DNA from: Verrucomicrobiota bacterium
GTDB taxonomy: Bacteria; Verrucomicrobiota; Kiritimatiellia; Kiritimatiellales; Pontiellaceae
Reading direction: 5' to 3'
Assembly (NCBI GenBank): GCA_024279685.1
Contig: JAJRRI010000161.1
Span: 1-38,194, forward strand
Length of the DNA stretch: 38,194 nt
Position 1 is the first letter of the stretch; every line of letters starts with the position of its first letter. This document shows positions 8,295-15,293 of this stretch, piece by piece. The notes below the pieces were generated by a model. It was not told where the DNA came from, did no database searches, and saw only the letters and a list, made by a program, of their open reading frames with translations. A program made the position numbers and the translations under genes.

Positions 8295-9041
8295 TTACAT
8301 ACTAAACCGCGGCCCCAAATAGAGTTCGCGGCTTATCTTGTCGTTTACTAAAAAATCGCTATTCCCTTCGCGCAGCACCTTACCTTCACACAGCAGATAA
8401 GCGCGGTCGACTACTGCCAATGTCTCGCGCACGTTGTGGTCGGTAATCAAAACGCCTAGTCCTTTTTTCTTTAGGTCGAGGATGATGTCTTGCACATCGT
8501 GTACGGCCAGCGGATCGACTCCGCTGAACGGCTCATCAAGCAGGATGATTGACGGATTGGTAACCAACGCACGAGTAATCTCTAGACGTCGACGCTCACC
8601 GCCACTCAACGTATAGGCCCGCTGTTTGGCTAGATGGCTAATCTTGAGTTCCTCTAGGAGAAAATCGAGGCGTTTCTTACGCTCTTTGCCGGAGATCGGA
8701 AGGGTTTCGAGAATCGACATTACGTTGTCGCGCACCGTCAGTTTGCGGAAGATGGATGGCTCTTGCGAAAGATAACCCATGCCCATTCGCGCGCGCTTGT
8801 ACATCGGTACAGAGGTCACATTCTTTCCATTAAAGAAGACCTTTCCAGTAGTCGGGCGCACCAGCCCAACAATCATATAGAAGCTCGTGGTTTTCCCGGC
8901 ACCGTTTGGCCCTAGCAAGCCAACAATCTCGCCGGGCTTCACATTGATATCGACCTCCTGCACCACCTTACGACCTTTATAGGCCTTCACCAAATTTTCG
9001 GTTCGGATTAAATAGGTTTCTTCCGTTGCCATCTTAGTCAT
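8295..9041 (-). CDS. lptB: LPS export ABC transporter ATP-binding protein LptB
   Basis: Cytoplasmic ATPase driving lipopolysaccharide extraction from the inner membrane through LptFG. The 248 residues contain Walker A GPNGAGKTT, the Q-loop MGYLSQEPSIFRKLTVRDN, the ABC signature LSGGERRRLEITRAL, Walker B IILLDEPFSGVDPLAV and the H-loop ITDHNVRETL, all intact. The SQEPSIFRKLT and DHNVRETL stretches are characteristic of LptB among ABC ATPases. An internal ATG at 9032 (MATEETYL) is an alternative start. The 5' end overlaps lptA by 8 bp. Its likely membrane partner in this window is the permease gene at 16914. Confidence 0.96.
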   Translation of the reverse strand: MTKMATEETYLIRTENLVKAYKGRKVVQEVDINVKPGEIVGLLGPNGAGKTTSFYMIVGLVRPTTGKVFFNGKNVTSVPMYKRARMGMGYLSQEPSIFRKLTVRDNVMSILETLPISGKERKKRLDFLLEELKISHLAKQRAYTLSGGERRRLEITRALVTNPSIILLDEPFSGVDPLAVHDVQDIILDLKKKGLGVLITDHNVRETLAVVDRAYLLCEGKVLREGNSDFLVNDKISRELYLGPRFSM

Positions 9042-10086
9042 TCAAATCCTTAAGGAATTTCGCCTTCATCTCCTCGTCCGGGTAGAGCAAAACTCGAGCG
9101 TTCGGCTCGCAGACCATCCGCTGCGTATCCTGCCAAAAAGTGATCCGGTCGCCCGTCATAATATTCTGCCCTTGTTTAACCTTTGGGTCGCCCTCGAGTA
9201 CAAATTTTCCTTCATCTGCATAATAGGTTGCACGGTCGGCTAACGCCTTTCTGTCATCTGATTGGATTATTACCTCAGACCGCGCTTCGATCCAATCAAT
9301 TTCGTGGTTTTCCTTTAAATAAAGCCGCACCTGCGCGCAGTTCATCGCACCGCGCGAATCGCGCAATCGAACATTCCCGTCAAACTCCACTAATGAGTTT
9401 TCCTCGTCATAAACCAACCGGTTGGAACGAATTTCCGTGCTTCCTGCGCCCGCTGGGGTTCCCTCTTTAGATAAGCCCGTCGCATCTGTAATTTCTAAGC
9501 GCGCATTAGGTTCGCATATCATGCGGCGACTGCCCTTCAACCAAAACCGAATGCGCTCGCCCGACAGCCGGTTTTTGCCCTCAGAAAGTTGGGCCGCCCC
9601 GTTCAGTTCGATCGCACCGCTCGGAAAGTCGTAGGAGGCCTCTTCCGATGTTGCAACACGCCCTTCACTAATGATTCGAACGCCCTTGCGCGCCTCAATC
9701 AATTCCACTCGGTTTTCTTCCGAAAAGCGGCTCACCAGCGTCTCCGCCTCCAACGTACCGCGGTCATCCACCACCTTTACATTCTGATCCATCCGTACAA
9801 AGCGGCGCTCATAATCGAACACTAAATTCTCGCCCGTAATCATTATTTCACCTGCGGCACGATCCACCGTCCCCATCTCTGCCAACCGATGGATGAACGC
9901 CGAATAATCCTCACCCTCCGACTGGACGATACTTCGGGAACCTTCAGCAACTACCGCTAGGGCAGCATTCGTGAGGGGTTGAATTTCTGCCCACTCCGCT
10001 TCGTCGGTTTCCGACCGCTCACGCTTCGAGCAAGCGGACAGAAGGACTGCGCCACACAACAGGGCTTGGGGAAGAAATTTGATCAT
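9034..10086 (-). CDS. lptA: LptA/OstA-type LPS transport protein, predicted lipoprotein
   Basis: Periplasmic LPS bridge protein of the OstA fold. The 350 residues start with a lipoprotein signal ending in LLSAC (Cys19). Two or more OstA-like beta modules follow. The motif RMICEPNARLEI in the middle and RMVCEPNARVLLYP near the C-terminus are near-identical and show an internal duplication. Preceding each are GERIRFWLKGS and GDRITFWQDTQ, again matching. Typical LptA is shorter, around 180 residues, and soluble, so this is an enlarged, lipid-anchored form. It overlaps lptC by 4 bp (ATGA) and lptB by 8 bp, consistent with coupled synthesis of the export machine. Confidence 0.85.
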   Translation of the reverse strand: MIKFLPQALLCGAVLLSACSKRERSETDEAEWAEIQPLTNAALAVVAEGSRSIVQSEGEDYSAFIHRLAEMGTVDRAAGEIMITGENLVFDYERRFVRMDQNVKVVDDRGTLEAETLVSRFSEENRVELIEARKGVRIISEGRVATSEEASYDFPSGAIELNGAAQLSEGKNRLSGERIRFWLKGSRRMICEPNARLEITDATGLSKEGTPAGAGSTEIRSNRLVYDEENSLVEFDGNVRLRDSRGAMNCAQVRLYLKENHEIDWIEARSEVIIQSDDRKALADRATYYADEGKFVLEGDPKVKQGQNIMTGDRITFWQDTQRMVCEPNARVLLYPDEEMKAKFLKDLND

Positions 10087-10514
10087 AGCTCAAACTCCTG
10101 CATATCAGACTGCGCCGCTTCCTTCACCAGCACCTTTGACTCGTGCAAGATTTCGAAACGACCCGCCGCCGCTGACCATGTAAATCCACGTCCGACAATC
10201 GTCATCAAATCTGACTCGATCAAGACCCAACCCTTTGAATGCGCCTGCCGCGAATCCATATTAAAGAAGCAGTGCGGCGAAAAGACGGTCATCGCCACCT
10301 TGCCGTCTTGATACATTTCTATTTTGAGGTTGGTAATCTCGACCTCGCCACCCTCCAGCACTTTGGCGTATTCGCCATAGAGCTGAGCGCGTAATTGTCC
10401 CTGCTCGTCATAATCAGGAACACGAAACCCCGCCACCTCCATGCCAGTAGAAAAATCTTGCGCACGGCATACCCATACCGCTGCAACACCTAAGATGAGC
10501 ATCCACTTCTTCAC
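10083..10514 (-). CDS. lptC: LptC-like LPS export protein
   Basis: Short protein of 143 residues with an N-terminal hydrophobic segment (MKKWMLILGVAAVWVCRAQ) that is a signal peptide or membrane anchor. An LptC/OstA-like beta region follows: FRVPDYDEQGQLRAQLYGEYAKV, then EVEITNLKIEMYQDGKV, then a C-terminal FEILHESKVLVKEAA. The family passes LPS from LptFG to LptA. The order lptC-lptA-lptB with a 4-bp overlap to lptA supports this assignment more strongly than the sequence alone. It begins 8 bp after gpmI, so it probably lacks its own promoter. Confidence 0.75.
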   Translation of the reverse strand: MKKWMLILGVAAVWVCRAQDFSTGMEVAGFRVPDYDEQGQLRAQLYGEYAKVLEGGEVEITNLKIEMYQDGKVAMTVFSPHCFFNMDSRQAHSKGWVLIESDLMTIVGRGFTWSAAAGRFEILHESKVLVKEAAQSDMQEFEL

Positions 10515-10522
10515 AAACAGGC

Positions 10523-12172
10523 CTAGCCCACCTTGACGATGCTTGGGGTATAATCCGCTGGGGGCTCATAGCCCAACAGCGTAATACAGGTGGCTGCGAG
10601 GTTGGCGACTCCGGCATCCGCGACATCGGCCTTCCGCGCCTTAGAACTGCCCGACGGATCGTAGACGATCGCCGGAACCGGATTAAGCGAGTGTGCTGTT
10701 TTGGGTAGGGTCTTGCCCTCGCCGTCGAATTTTAATGCGCCCGTCTTCTTGTCCAATTCGCACATATCATCTGAGTTGCCGTGGTCGGCAGAGCAAACCA
10801 GAATACCGTTGGCCTTTTTCAAAGCCGCCATCAGCCGTCCAAGATTTTCATCGACCGATTCAACCGCCCCTTTTACCGCATCCACCACGCCCGTATGACC
10901 GACCATATCACCATTCGGATAGTTAATCCGAATGAACTCATACGTACCCGCCTCAATCACAGCGACAACCTCATCGGTAATTTCATCGGCCTTCATTCGC
11001 GGCGCCGTTTCAAATGGACAGTTGTCCGATGGAATTTCCAGCCATGTTTCGGTGGCGAACTTGCCGGAATTATTTCCATTGAAAAAGTAGGTCACATGGC
11101 CAAATTTCTGCGTCTCTGAAATAGCGAACTGCTTCACGCCCGCATTGGACAGATACTCGCTCATCGTACGATCGATCGCCGGTGGTGTGACGAGATACTT
11201 TTCCGGCACTCCCAGATCGCCATCATACTGCATCATCCCCGCAAAAAGCACATCCGGCTTCGGCCCCCGGCTAAACTCAGCCAACTCGGTGGCTTCGAAT
11301 GCCTTGGTAATTTCCAGCGAGCGATCGCCACGGAAGTTGAAGAAAATGACACTATCGCCATCCACGACCGGGCCAACGGGTGTTCCATCGCGCTCAATCA
11401 CAAACGCGGGAAAATCTTGATCGAGAATTCCAGGGGTTTCGGAGCGAAAGGCTTCAATCGCCGTGCGCATGGTGGCAAAGTTGCGGCCCTCGGCCTTCAC
11501 ATGCGCCGCCCAACCGCGCTCGACCATACTCCAATCGGCATTGTAACGATCCATCGTAATATTCATTCGGCCGCCGCCAGAGGCGACACAATAATCGACC
11601 GAACCATCGGCATTGATGCCTTCGAGAAATTGATCAAAGCGGTCGACATACTCGAGCGCGGAGGTCGGCGGCACATCGCGTCCGTCGATCAGCGGATGAA
11701 TACGTGCTTGCTTAACCCCTTCGGCTTTCGCTCGGTTAAGCATCGCTTCGAGGTGGTTGATATTTGAGTGTACATTGCCATCGGAAAATAGACCGATGAA
11801 ATGCAAGGTGGAGTCCTTTGCGGTCACATTAGCTACCAATTCTTTCCAAACGGTGTCCTCAAACATGGATTCGCTGGCAATGGCCTCGCCCACTAGAGCC
11901 GCACCTTGTTCAAAGATCCGGCCGCAGCCGATTGCATTGTGACCGACCTCTGAGTTCCCCATATCGCTGTCGTCTGGCAGACCAACCGCTACACCATGCG
12001 CTTTAATTTCGGTATAAACCGCATGTTCCCGCAACCAGTCGAGATTCGGGGTGTTCGCCATCTTCACACAGTCGCTCTCCGGATTTTTCCCGATTCCGAC
12101 GCCATCCATAATCACCAGCACCACCGGCCCGTCCGGGCCACCAAAAGCTTCGTTCTTTTTTAATTCATCCAT
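10523..12172 (-). CDS. gpmI: 2,3-bisphosphoglycerate-independent phosphoglycerate mutase
   Basis: Interconverts 3- and 2-phosphoglycerate in glycolysis using two Mn ions and a phosphoserine intermediate. At 549 residues it is the usual size of the alkaline-phosphatase-superfamily form. VVLVIMDGVGIG carries the first metal-binding Asp (Asp23). DDSDMGNSEVGHNAIG contains the catalytic Ser74. IDGRDVPP, FNFRGDRSLEITKAF, NYPNGDMVGHTG and SADHGNSDDM follow as expected. A clear TAGGAG lies before the ATG at 12170-12172. It is the first gene of the long minus-strand run that continues into lptC. The 168-bp gap to the divergent tadA should hold both promoters. Confidence 0.96.
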   Translation of the reverse strand: MDELKKNEAFGGPDGPVVLVIMDGVGIGKNPESDCVKMANTPNLDWLREHAVYTEIKAHGVAVGLPDDSDMGNSEVGHNAIGCGRIFEQGAALVGEAIASESMFEDTVWKELVANVTAKDSTLHFIGLFSDGNVHSNINHLEAMLNRAKAEGVKQARIHPLIDGRDVPPTSALEYVDRFDQFLEGINADGSVDYCVASGGGRMNITMDRYNADWSMVERGWAAHVKAEGRNFATMRTAIEAFRSETPGILDQDFPAFVIERDGTPVGPVVDGDSVIFFNFRGDRSLEITKAFEATELAEFSRGPKPDVLFAGMMQYDGDLGVPEKYLVTPPAIDRTMSEYLSNAGVKQFAISETQKFGHVTYFFNGNNSGKFATETWLEIPSDNCPFETAPRMKADEITDEVVAVIEAGTYEFIRINYPNGDMVGHTGVVDAVKGAVESVDENLGRLMAALKKANGILVCSADHGNSDDMCELDKKTGALKFDGEGKTLPKTAHSLNPVPAIVYDPSGSSKARKADVADAGVANLAATCITLLGYEPPADYTPSIVKVG

Positions 12173-12296
12173 GATCTCTCTCCTAAAAAAAATTCTATTT
12201 ATTCAAACGGCATTAAATATGCCCTGCCCCGCCCATCTGGGCAAATGTAAACGAAGGGCCGTTTTAAAATTGTAAAATAACGGCAAAAAAGGTGGG

Positions 12297-12315
12297 ATAT
12301 CGGTATCGATATACT
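12297..12315 (+). promoter_or_regulatory. Possible tadA promoter -10 with overlapping inverted repeat
   Basis: A TATACT hexamer (12310-12315) lies about 25 bases before the tadA ATG and resembles a -10 element. It overlaps an inverted repeat ATATCG-GTAT-CGATAT (12297-12312), which could be an operator. No good -35 is visible, so this is weak. Confidence 0.25.
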
Positions 12316-12340
12316 GGACTACATATTTAGGAGCTAACCC

Positions 12341-12829
12341 ATGGACCATTTTTCGCCCGACACCCAATTCATGCGCATGGCCTTGCGACAAGCCGAGATT
12401 GCTGCCGAAGAAGGGGAAGTGCCTTGCGGCGCGGTCATCGTTAAGGACGGTGCCGTGATCGGTAAAGCACACAATCAAACCGAAACTCTCAACGATCCCA
12501 CCGCCCACGCCGAAGTTCTGGCTATCACACAGGCCACTCAGGCCGTTGGAAACTGGCGGCTCAACGGTACGATCATGTATGTGACCAAAGAACCCTGCCC
12601 CATGTGCGCCGGCGCACTTGTGCTCGCCCGTATCGAAAAAGTAATCTGGGGCATGACCGATCCCATCCGCGGCGGCGCCATCTCAAAATTCCAAATCCTC
12701 AACACCGCCGACCTCAACCATGCGGTCAAAATCGAAACCGGCCTCATGGAAGCCGACTGCAAAGCGGTCATGCAAGGATTTTTCCAAGACCTCCGACAAA
12801 AATCCAAGGGTCGAAAAAAAAGAAGCTAG
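12341..12829 (+). CDS. tadA: tRNA-specific adenosine deaminase TadA
   Basis: Converts wobble adenosine 34 of tRNA-Arg(ACG) to inosine. The 162-residue cytidine-deaminase-fold protein has HAEV (His56 zinc ligand, Glu58 proton shuttle) and PCPMCAGALVLARI (Cys86 and Cys89 zinc ligands). The N-terminal FMRMALRQAEIAAEEGEVPCGAVIV is typical of TadA rather than of free-base deaminases. A GGAG ribosome site precedes the ATG. It is the only plus-strand gene between two minus-strand genes and ends 2 bp from the stop of the sugar kinase at 12832, with no obvious terminator between them. Confidence 0.95.
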   Translation: MDHFSPDTQFMRMALRQAEIAAEEGEVPCGAVIVKDGAVIGKAHNQTETLNDPTAHAEVLAITQATQAVGNWRLNGTIMYVTKEPCPMCAGALVLARIEKVIWGMTDPIRGGAISKFQILNTADLNHAVKIETGLMEADCKAVMQGFFQDLRQKSKGRKKRS

Positions 12830-12831
12830 CG

Positions 12832-13764
12832 TTAAACCGGCTCTACACGACCCTCGCAACGTAGCCGTTTAACCTCTTTAAGGTTGAGCAAACCAGAAAA
12901 CAGATCCAGCGCATTCGCCGCACCACAAGCCATTCCGGTAGTGATCGCCTCAGAAATCGGCTTACCTCGAGCCAACTCCACCGCTATTCCTGCGGTAACC
13001 GCATCGCCACTGCCGACGGGGTTAACCGCAATAATCTTTGGCGGAACTATTTCCAGCGATTGGGATTCATCCACATGAAAGGCGCTCTGACCCCCGCGCG
13101 TAATGAGCACCGATTGTGCGCCGCGCCGAATCACATTCAGGCAAGCCGCCATCAGGTCGTCGCCCCCGAACGTTTCAAACAGTTCGACCTCATTGATTTT
13201 GACCATAAATGGCTTATGCTCTAACGCCAGCAGGAGCGGCTCGCCCGGTGCATCAAGAATCACCTTACCGCCCTGCTCGACGGTCCATTTAACAAACTGA
13301 GCATAGGCATCGACCGGGGCGCCTGCGGGTAATTTTCCGGAGAGGGTGACCACCGCATCTCCAAGTGCTATAGATCGGAAAAGATCCATCATCTGGATCC
13401 ACTCATTCGCGTTGAGAGCGGGCATCTCCTCGACTAGCTCCGTGGTGTCTGGATGGCCGATTTCCACCAGAGTCTGGCAAATACGAGTTTCGCCCTTCGT
13501 CATCACATGCTGAAAATCCACCCCTTCGTTATTCAGCATCGTTTCAAGGCATCTTCCGTTCGCACCCCCCGCAAAACCAATCAGCTTCGGCTGCCCCCCC
13601 ATTTGCGTGGCCATCCGCGCCGTATTTGCGCCCTTTCCTCCGATGCCCATACTCACGTGTACGGCGCGGTTTACCGTTTCTTTTTCGAGTGTATTAAACT
13701 CAATAATACGCTGAATACACGGTGTAAAACCGCAACAGATAATAGGTTTTAATAGATCCTTCAT
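12832..13764 (-). CDS. PfkB-family hexose kinase (1-phosphofructokinase/tagatose-6-phosphate kinase type)
   Basis: Ribokinase-fold sugar or sugar-phosphate kinase of 310 residues. GIGGKGANTARMATQMGG (40-57) is the first PfkB signature. NPVGSGDAVTAGIAVELA (248-265) is the second, with catalytic Asp254 and the GSGD anion hole. GKLPAGAP and KINEVELFE also fit the FruK/PfkB/LacC branch. The usual N-terminal TLNPAxD of FruK is replaced by CGFTPCIQRI, so the substrate cannot be named with confidence. It is transcribed away from the tRNA genes and convergent with tadA. No transporter or other sugar-catabolic gene lies next to it. Confidence 0.85.
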   Translation of the reverse strand: MKDLLKPIICCGFTPCIQRIIEFNTLEKETVNRAVHVSMGIGGKGANTARMATQMGGQPKLIGFAGGANGRCLETMLNNEGVDFQHVMTKGETRICQTLVEIGHPDTTELVEEMPALNANEWIQMMDLFRSIALGDAVVTLSGKLPAGAPVDAYAQFVKWTVEQGGKVILDAPGEPLLLALEHKPFMVKINEVELFETFGGDDLMAACLNVIRRGAQSVLITRGGQSAFHVDESQSLEIVPPKIIAVNPVGSGDAVTAGIAVELARGKPISEAITTGMACGAANALDLFSGLLNLKEVKRLRCEGRVEPV

Positions 13765-13853
13765 GATGGGATTAGGTATAGGGTGTTTTTTCCAAAAATG
13801 ATAGTAGACAAACCAAAAAATTCGGGTAAGTTACTCGCTCCTTGATTGGAAAC

Positions 13854-13938
13854 GGTGGGGTAGCGAAGCGGTCAAACGCAGCAGACTGTAAATCTGCCCT
13901 CTTAGAGTTCGATGGTTCGAATCCATCCCCCACCACCA
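13854..13938 (+). tRNA. tRNA-Tyr(GTA)
   Basis: The acceptor arm GGTGGGG (13854-13860) pairs with CCCCACC (13928-13934), with discriminator A and an encoded CCA end. The anticodon stem GCAGA/TCTGC encloses CTGTAAA with anticodon GTA at 13888-13890. A long variable arm makes it class II, as expected for bacterial tRNA-Tyr, and the T loop GGTTCGAATCC is standard. A possible weak promoter (TAGACA, then TAAGTT) lies at about 13805-13833. Confidence 0.97.
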
Positions 13939-13949
13939 CTTTATTTTAA

Positions 13950-14026
13950 GGACGATTAGCTCAGCTGGCTAGAGCACCGCCTTGACATGGCGGGGGTCGT
14001 AGGTTCGAGGCCTATATCGTCCACCA
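13950..14026 (+). tRNA. tRNA-Val(GAC)
   Basis: The acceptor GGACGAT (13950-13956) pairs with ATCGTCC (14016-14022), followed by A and an encoded CCA. The D arm is AGCTCAGCTGGCTAGAGC. The anticodon stem CCGCC/GGCGG holds TTGACAT with anticodon GAC at 13984-13986. It follows tRNA-Tyr by 11 bases and is surely co-transcribed with it. Confidence 0.97.
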
Positions 14027-14035
14027 CCCCTTTAA

Positions 14036-14058
14036 CCCTATTTTTATAGGGGTTTTTT
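14036..14058 (+). terminator. Rho-independent terminator of the tRNA operon
   Basis: A stem CCCTAT/ATAGGG with a TTTT loop (14036-14051) is followed by G and six T residues. It begins 10 bases after the CCA end of tRNA-Val, on the plus strand. Confidence 0.85.
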
Positions 14059-14150
14059 GTGCCTAGGCAAAAATTTCAATCTTTAGCCCTTTTCGTGTTT
14101 TTAATACCCAACCCTAAAGAGAACCCCGTGAAGAAGGGGATCGCCCGGAT

Positions 14151-14897
14151 CTACTCATAAAATACCTTCCAGAGGAAGAGGCCTTGCGGCTGAGCGGTTT
14201 GGACTTTGGCGGTGCGCTTGCCGTGGTCGAGAATATCGAGTGCGGCTTCGGGTTCGAGGCGTCCCATGCCCACGTGGATTAGGAAGCCAGCGAGACCTCG
14301 TACCATTTTGTAGAGGAAACCATTGCCTTGTACTTCCAGTGTAATATCGGCTCCGTGCTTTCGCACATATAATGAATGGAGGGTACGGACGGTGCTTTTG
14401 ATCGGCACTTTCCGATTGGCCGCGAACGGCGCAAAGTCGTGCTCGCCCACCAGCAAGGCGGCGGCCGTGCGCATTTTTTCAATATCCAACGGGCGACCTT
14501 CCTGTAAACGGTAGAGCCGCTTGGTTGGCGGAACAATTAAGCCATTATAAATAAAGTAGCGATATTCCTTACCCACGGCACTAAAGCGGGCGTGAAAATC
14601 GGGTGATACCTTTTCCAAGGTCAGGATGCGAATATCGCGATTGATCTGCGCGTTGAGGCCGCGCTGGAAGTAGGTGGGATCGATTGGTTTTTCCACGTCA
14701 AAATGGGCCACCTGCGCGCGGGCATGCACTCCGGTGTCGGTGCGGCCGGACGATTCTAGACGGACGTGTTTTTGGCAGGTCATCTCGGCAAGCAACCGCT
14801 CAATCTCGCCTTGCACAGTGCACCGTTGTGGTTGCACCTGCCAACCGGAATAGTTCGTGCCATCGTAGGCAATCTTCATTTTATAGCGTGTAGGCAT
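14151..14897 (-). CDS. truA: tRNA pseudouridine(38-40) synthase TruA
   Basis: Makes pseudouridine at positions 38-40 of the tRNA anticodon arm. The 248-residue protein has the TruA start MKIAYDGTNYSGWQVQPQ and the catalytic motif SSGRTDTGVHARAQVAHF with Asp54. GKEYRYFIYNG and FLYKMVRGLAGFLIHVG are also typical. The start may be either MPTRYKMKIAYDG (used here) or the ATG six codons later. It is followed on the same strand by nothing close; cutA and zwf lie upstream, separated by a short repeat-like stretch at 14902-14941. Confidence 0.95.
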   Translation of the reverse strand: MPTRYKMKIAYDGTNYSGWQVQPQRCTVQGEIERLLAEMTCQKHVRLESSGRTDTGVHARAQVAHFDVEKPIDPTYFQRGLNAQINRDIRILTLEKVSPDFHARFSAVGKEYRYFIYNGLIVPPTKRLYRLQEGRPLDIEKMRTAAALLVGEHDFAPFAANRKVPIKSTVRTLHSLYVRKHGADITLEVQGNGFLYKMVRGLAGFLIHVGMGRLEPEAALDILDHGKRTAKVQTAQPQGLFLWKVFYE

Positions 14898-14901
14898 GCG
14901 G

Positions 14902-14941
14902 CGAATGTCGAATATCGAACACGAAATGTCGATTTTTGAAG
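14902..14941. repeat. Short degenerate TCGAA-type repeat
   Basis: The stretch between truA and cutA is made of degenerate units such as GAATGTCGAA, TATCGAACAC and GAAATGTCGA. Such low-complexity TCGA-rich intergenic runs look like an interspersed repeat, but only one copy is visible in this window. Confidence 0.4.
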
Positions 14942-14951
14942 TAAAGGATTT

Positions 14952-15293
14952 TTAGCTTTGCGGTTTTTCTGTTTCTTTCCTGATCCATTCGAGGAAAGCG
15001 GGGTTACCGTCGGCGATGGGTAGGCAAACTATGCTGGGGCATTCGTAGGAATGGAGATTCTTAATCCGAGCGATGAGTTCGGGTTTCCGGGCGGCGGAGG
15101 TTTTTAGCACCAATGCTACTTCTTCGCTTTCGCAGACCTTCCCTTCCCACCAGTACACCGACCGGATTGCGCCGAGTAGATTGGCACAGGCTGCCAGTTG
15201 TTCGCCCACTACGGTTCTGGCAATCTGCTCTGCCTCGGTTTCATTCGCCACAGTTACATACATAAAAAATAGATCCATACTCAAACTATTCAT
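14952..15293 (-). CDS. cutA: Divalent-cation tolerance protein CutA
   Basis: Small ferredoxin-fold trimer associated with metal tolerance in E. coli; its exact role is unclear. The core pattern is present: FMYVTVANETEAEQIARTVVGEQLAACANLLGAIRSVYWWEGKV, then EVALVLKTSAARKPELIARIKNLHSYECPSIVCLPIADGNPAFLEWI. I use the ATG at 15291-15293 (113 aa), which overlaps the zwf stop by 8 bp and has an AAGG-like site upstream. An ATG at 15278 (MDLFFMYV) is a close alternative. A longer upstream reading would run through zwf and is not supported. Confidence 0.9.
   Translation of the reverse strand: MNSLSMDLFFMYVTVANETEAEQIARTVVGEQLAACANLLGAIRSVYWWEGKVCESEEVALVLKTSAARKPELIARIKNLHSYECPSIVCLPIADGNPAFLEWIRKETEKPQS

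Noticed and set aside
12832-13764. Firm naming of the PfkB-family kinase as fruK
   Set aside because: The N-terminal substrate motif differs from FruK and there is no fructose PTS or transporter nearby.
14098-14150. A second terminator downstream of truA (CCCC/GGGG and GATC pairs)
   Set aside because: The stems are short, with no T tract on either strand.
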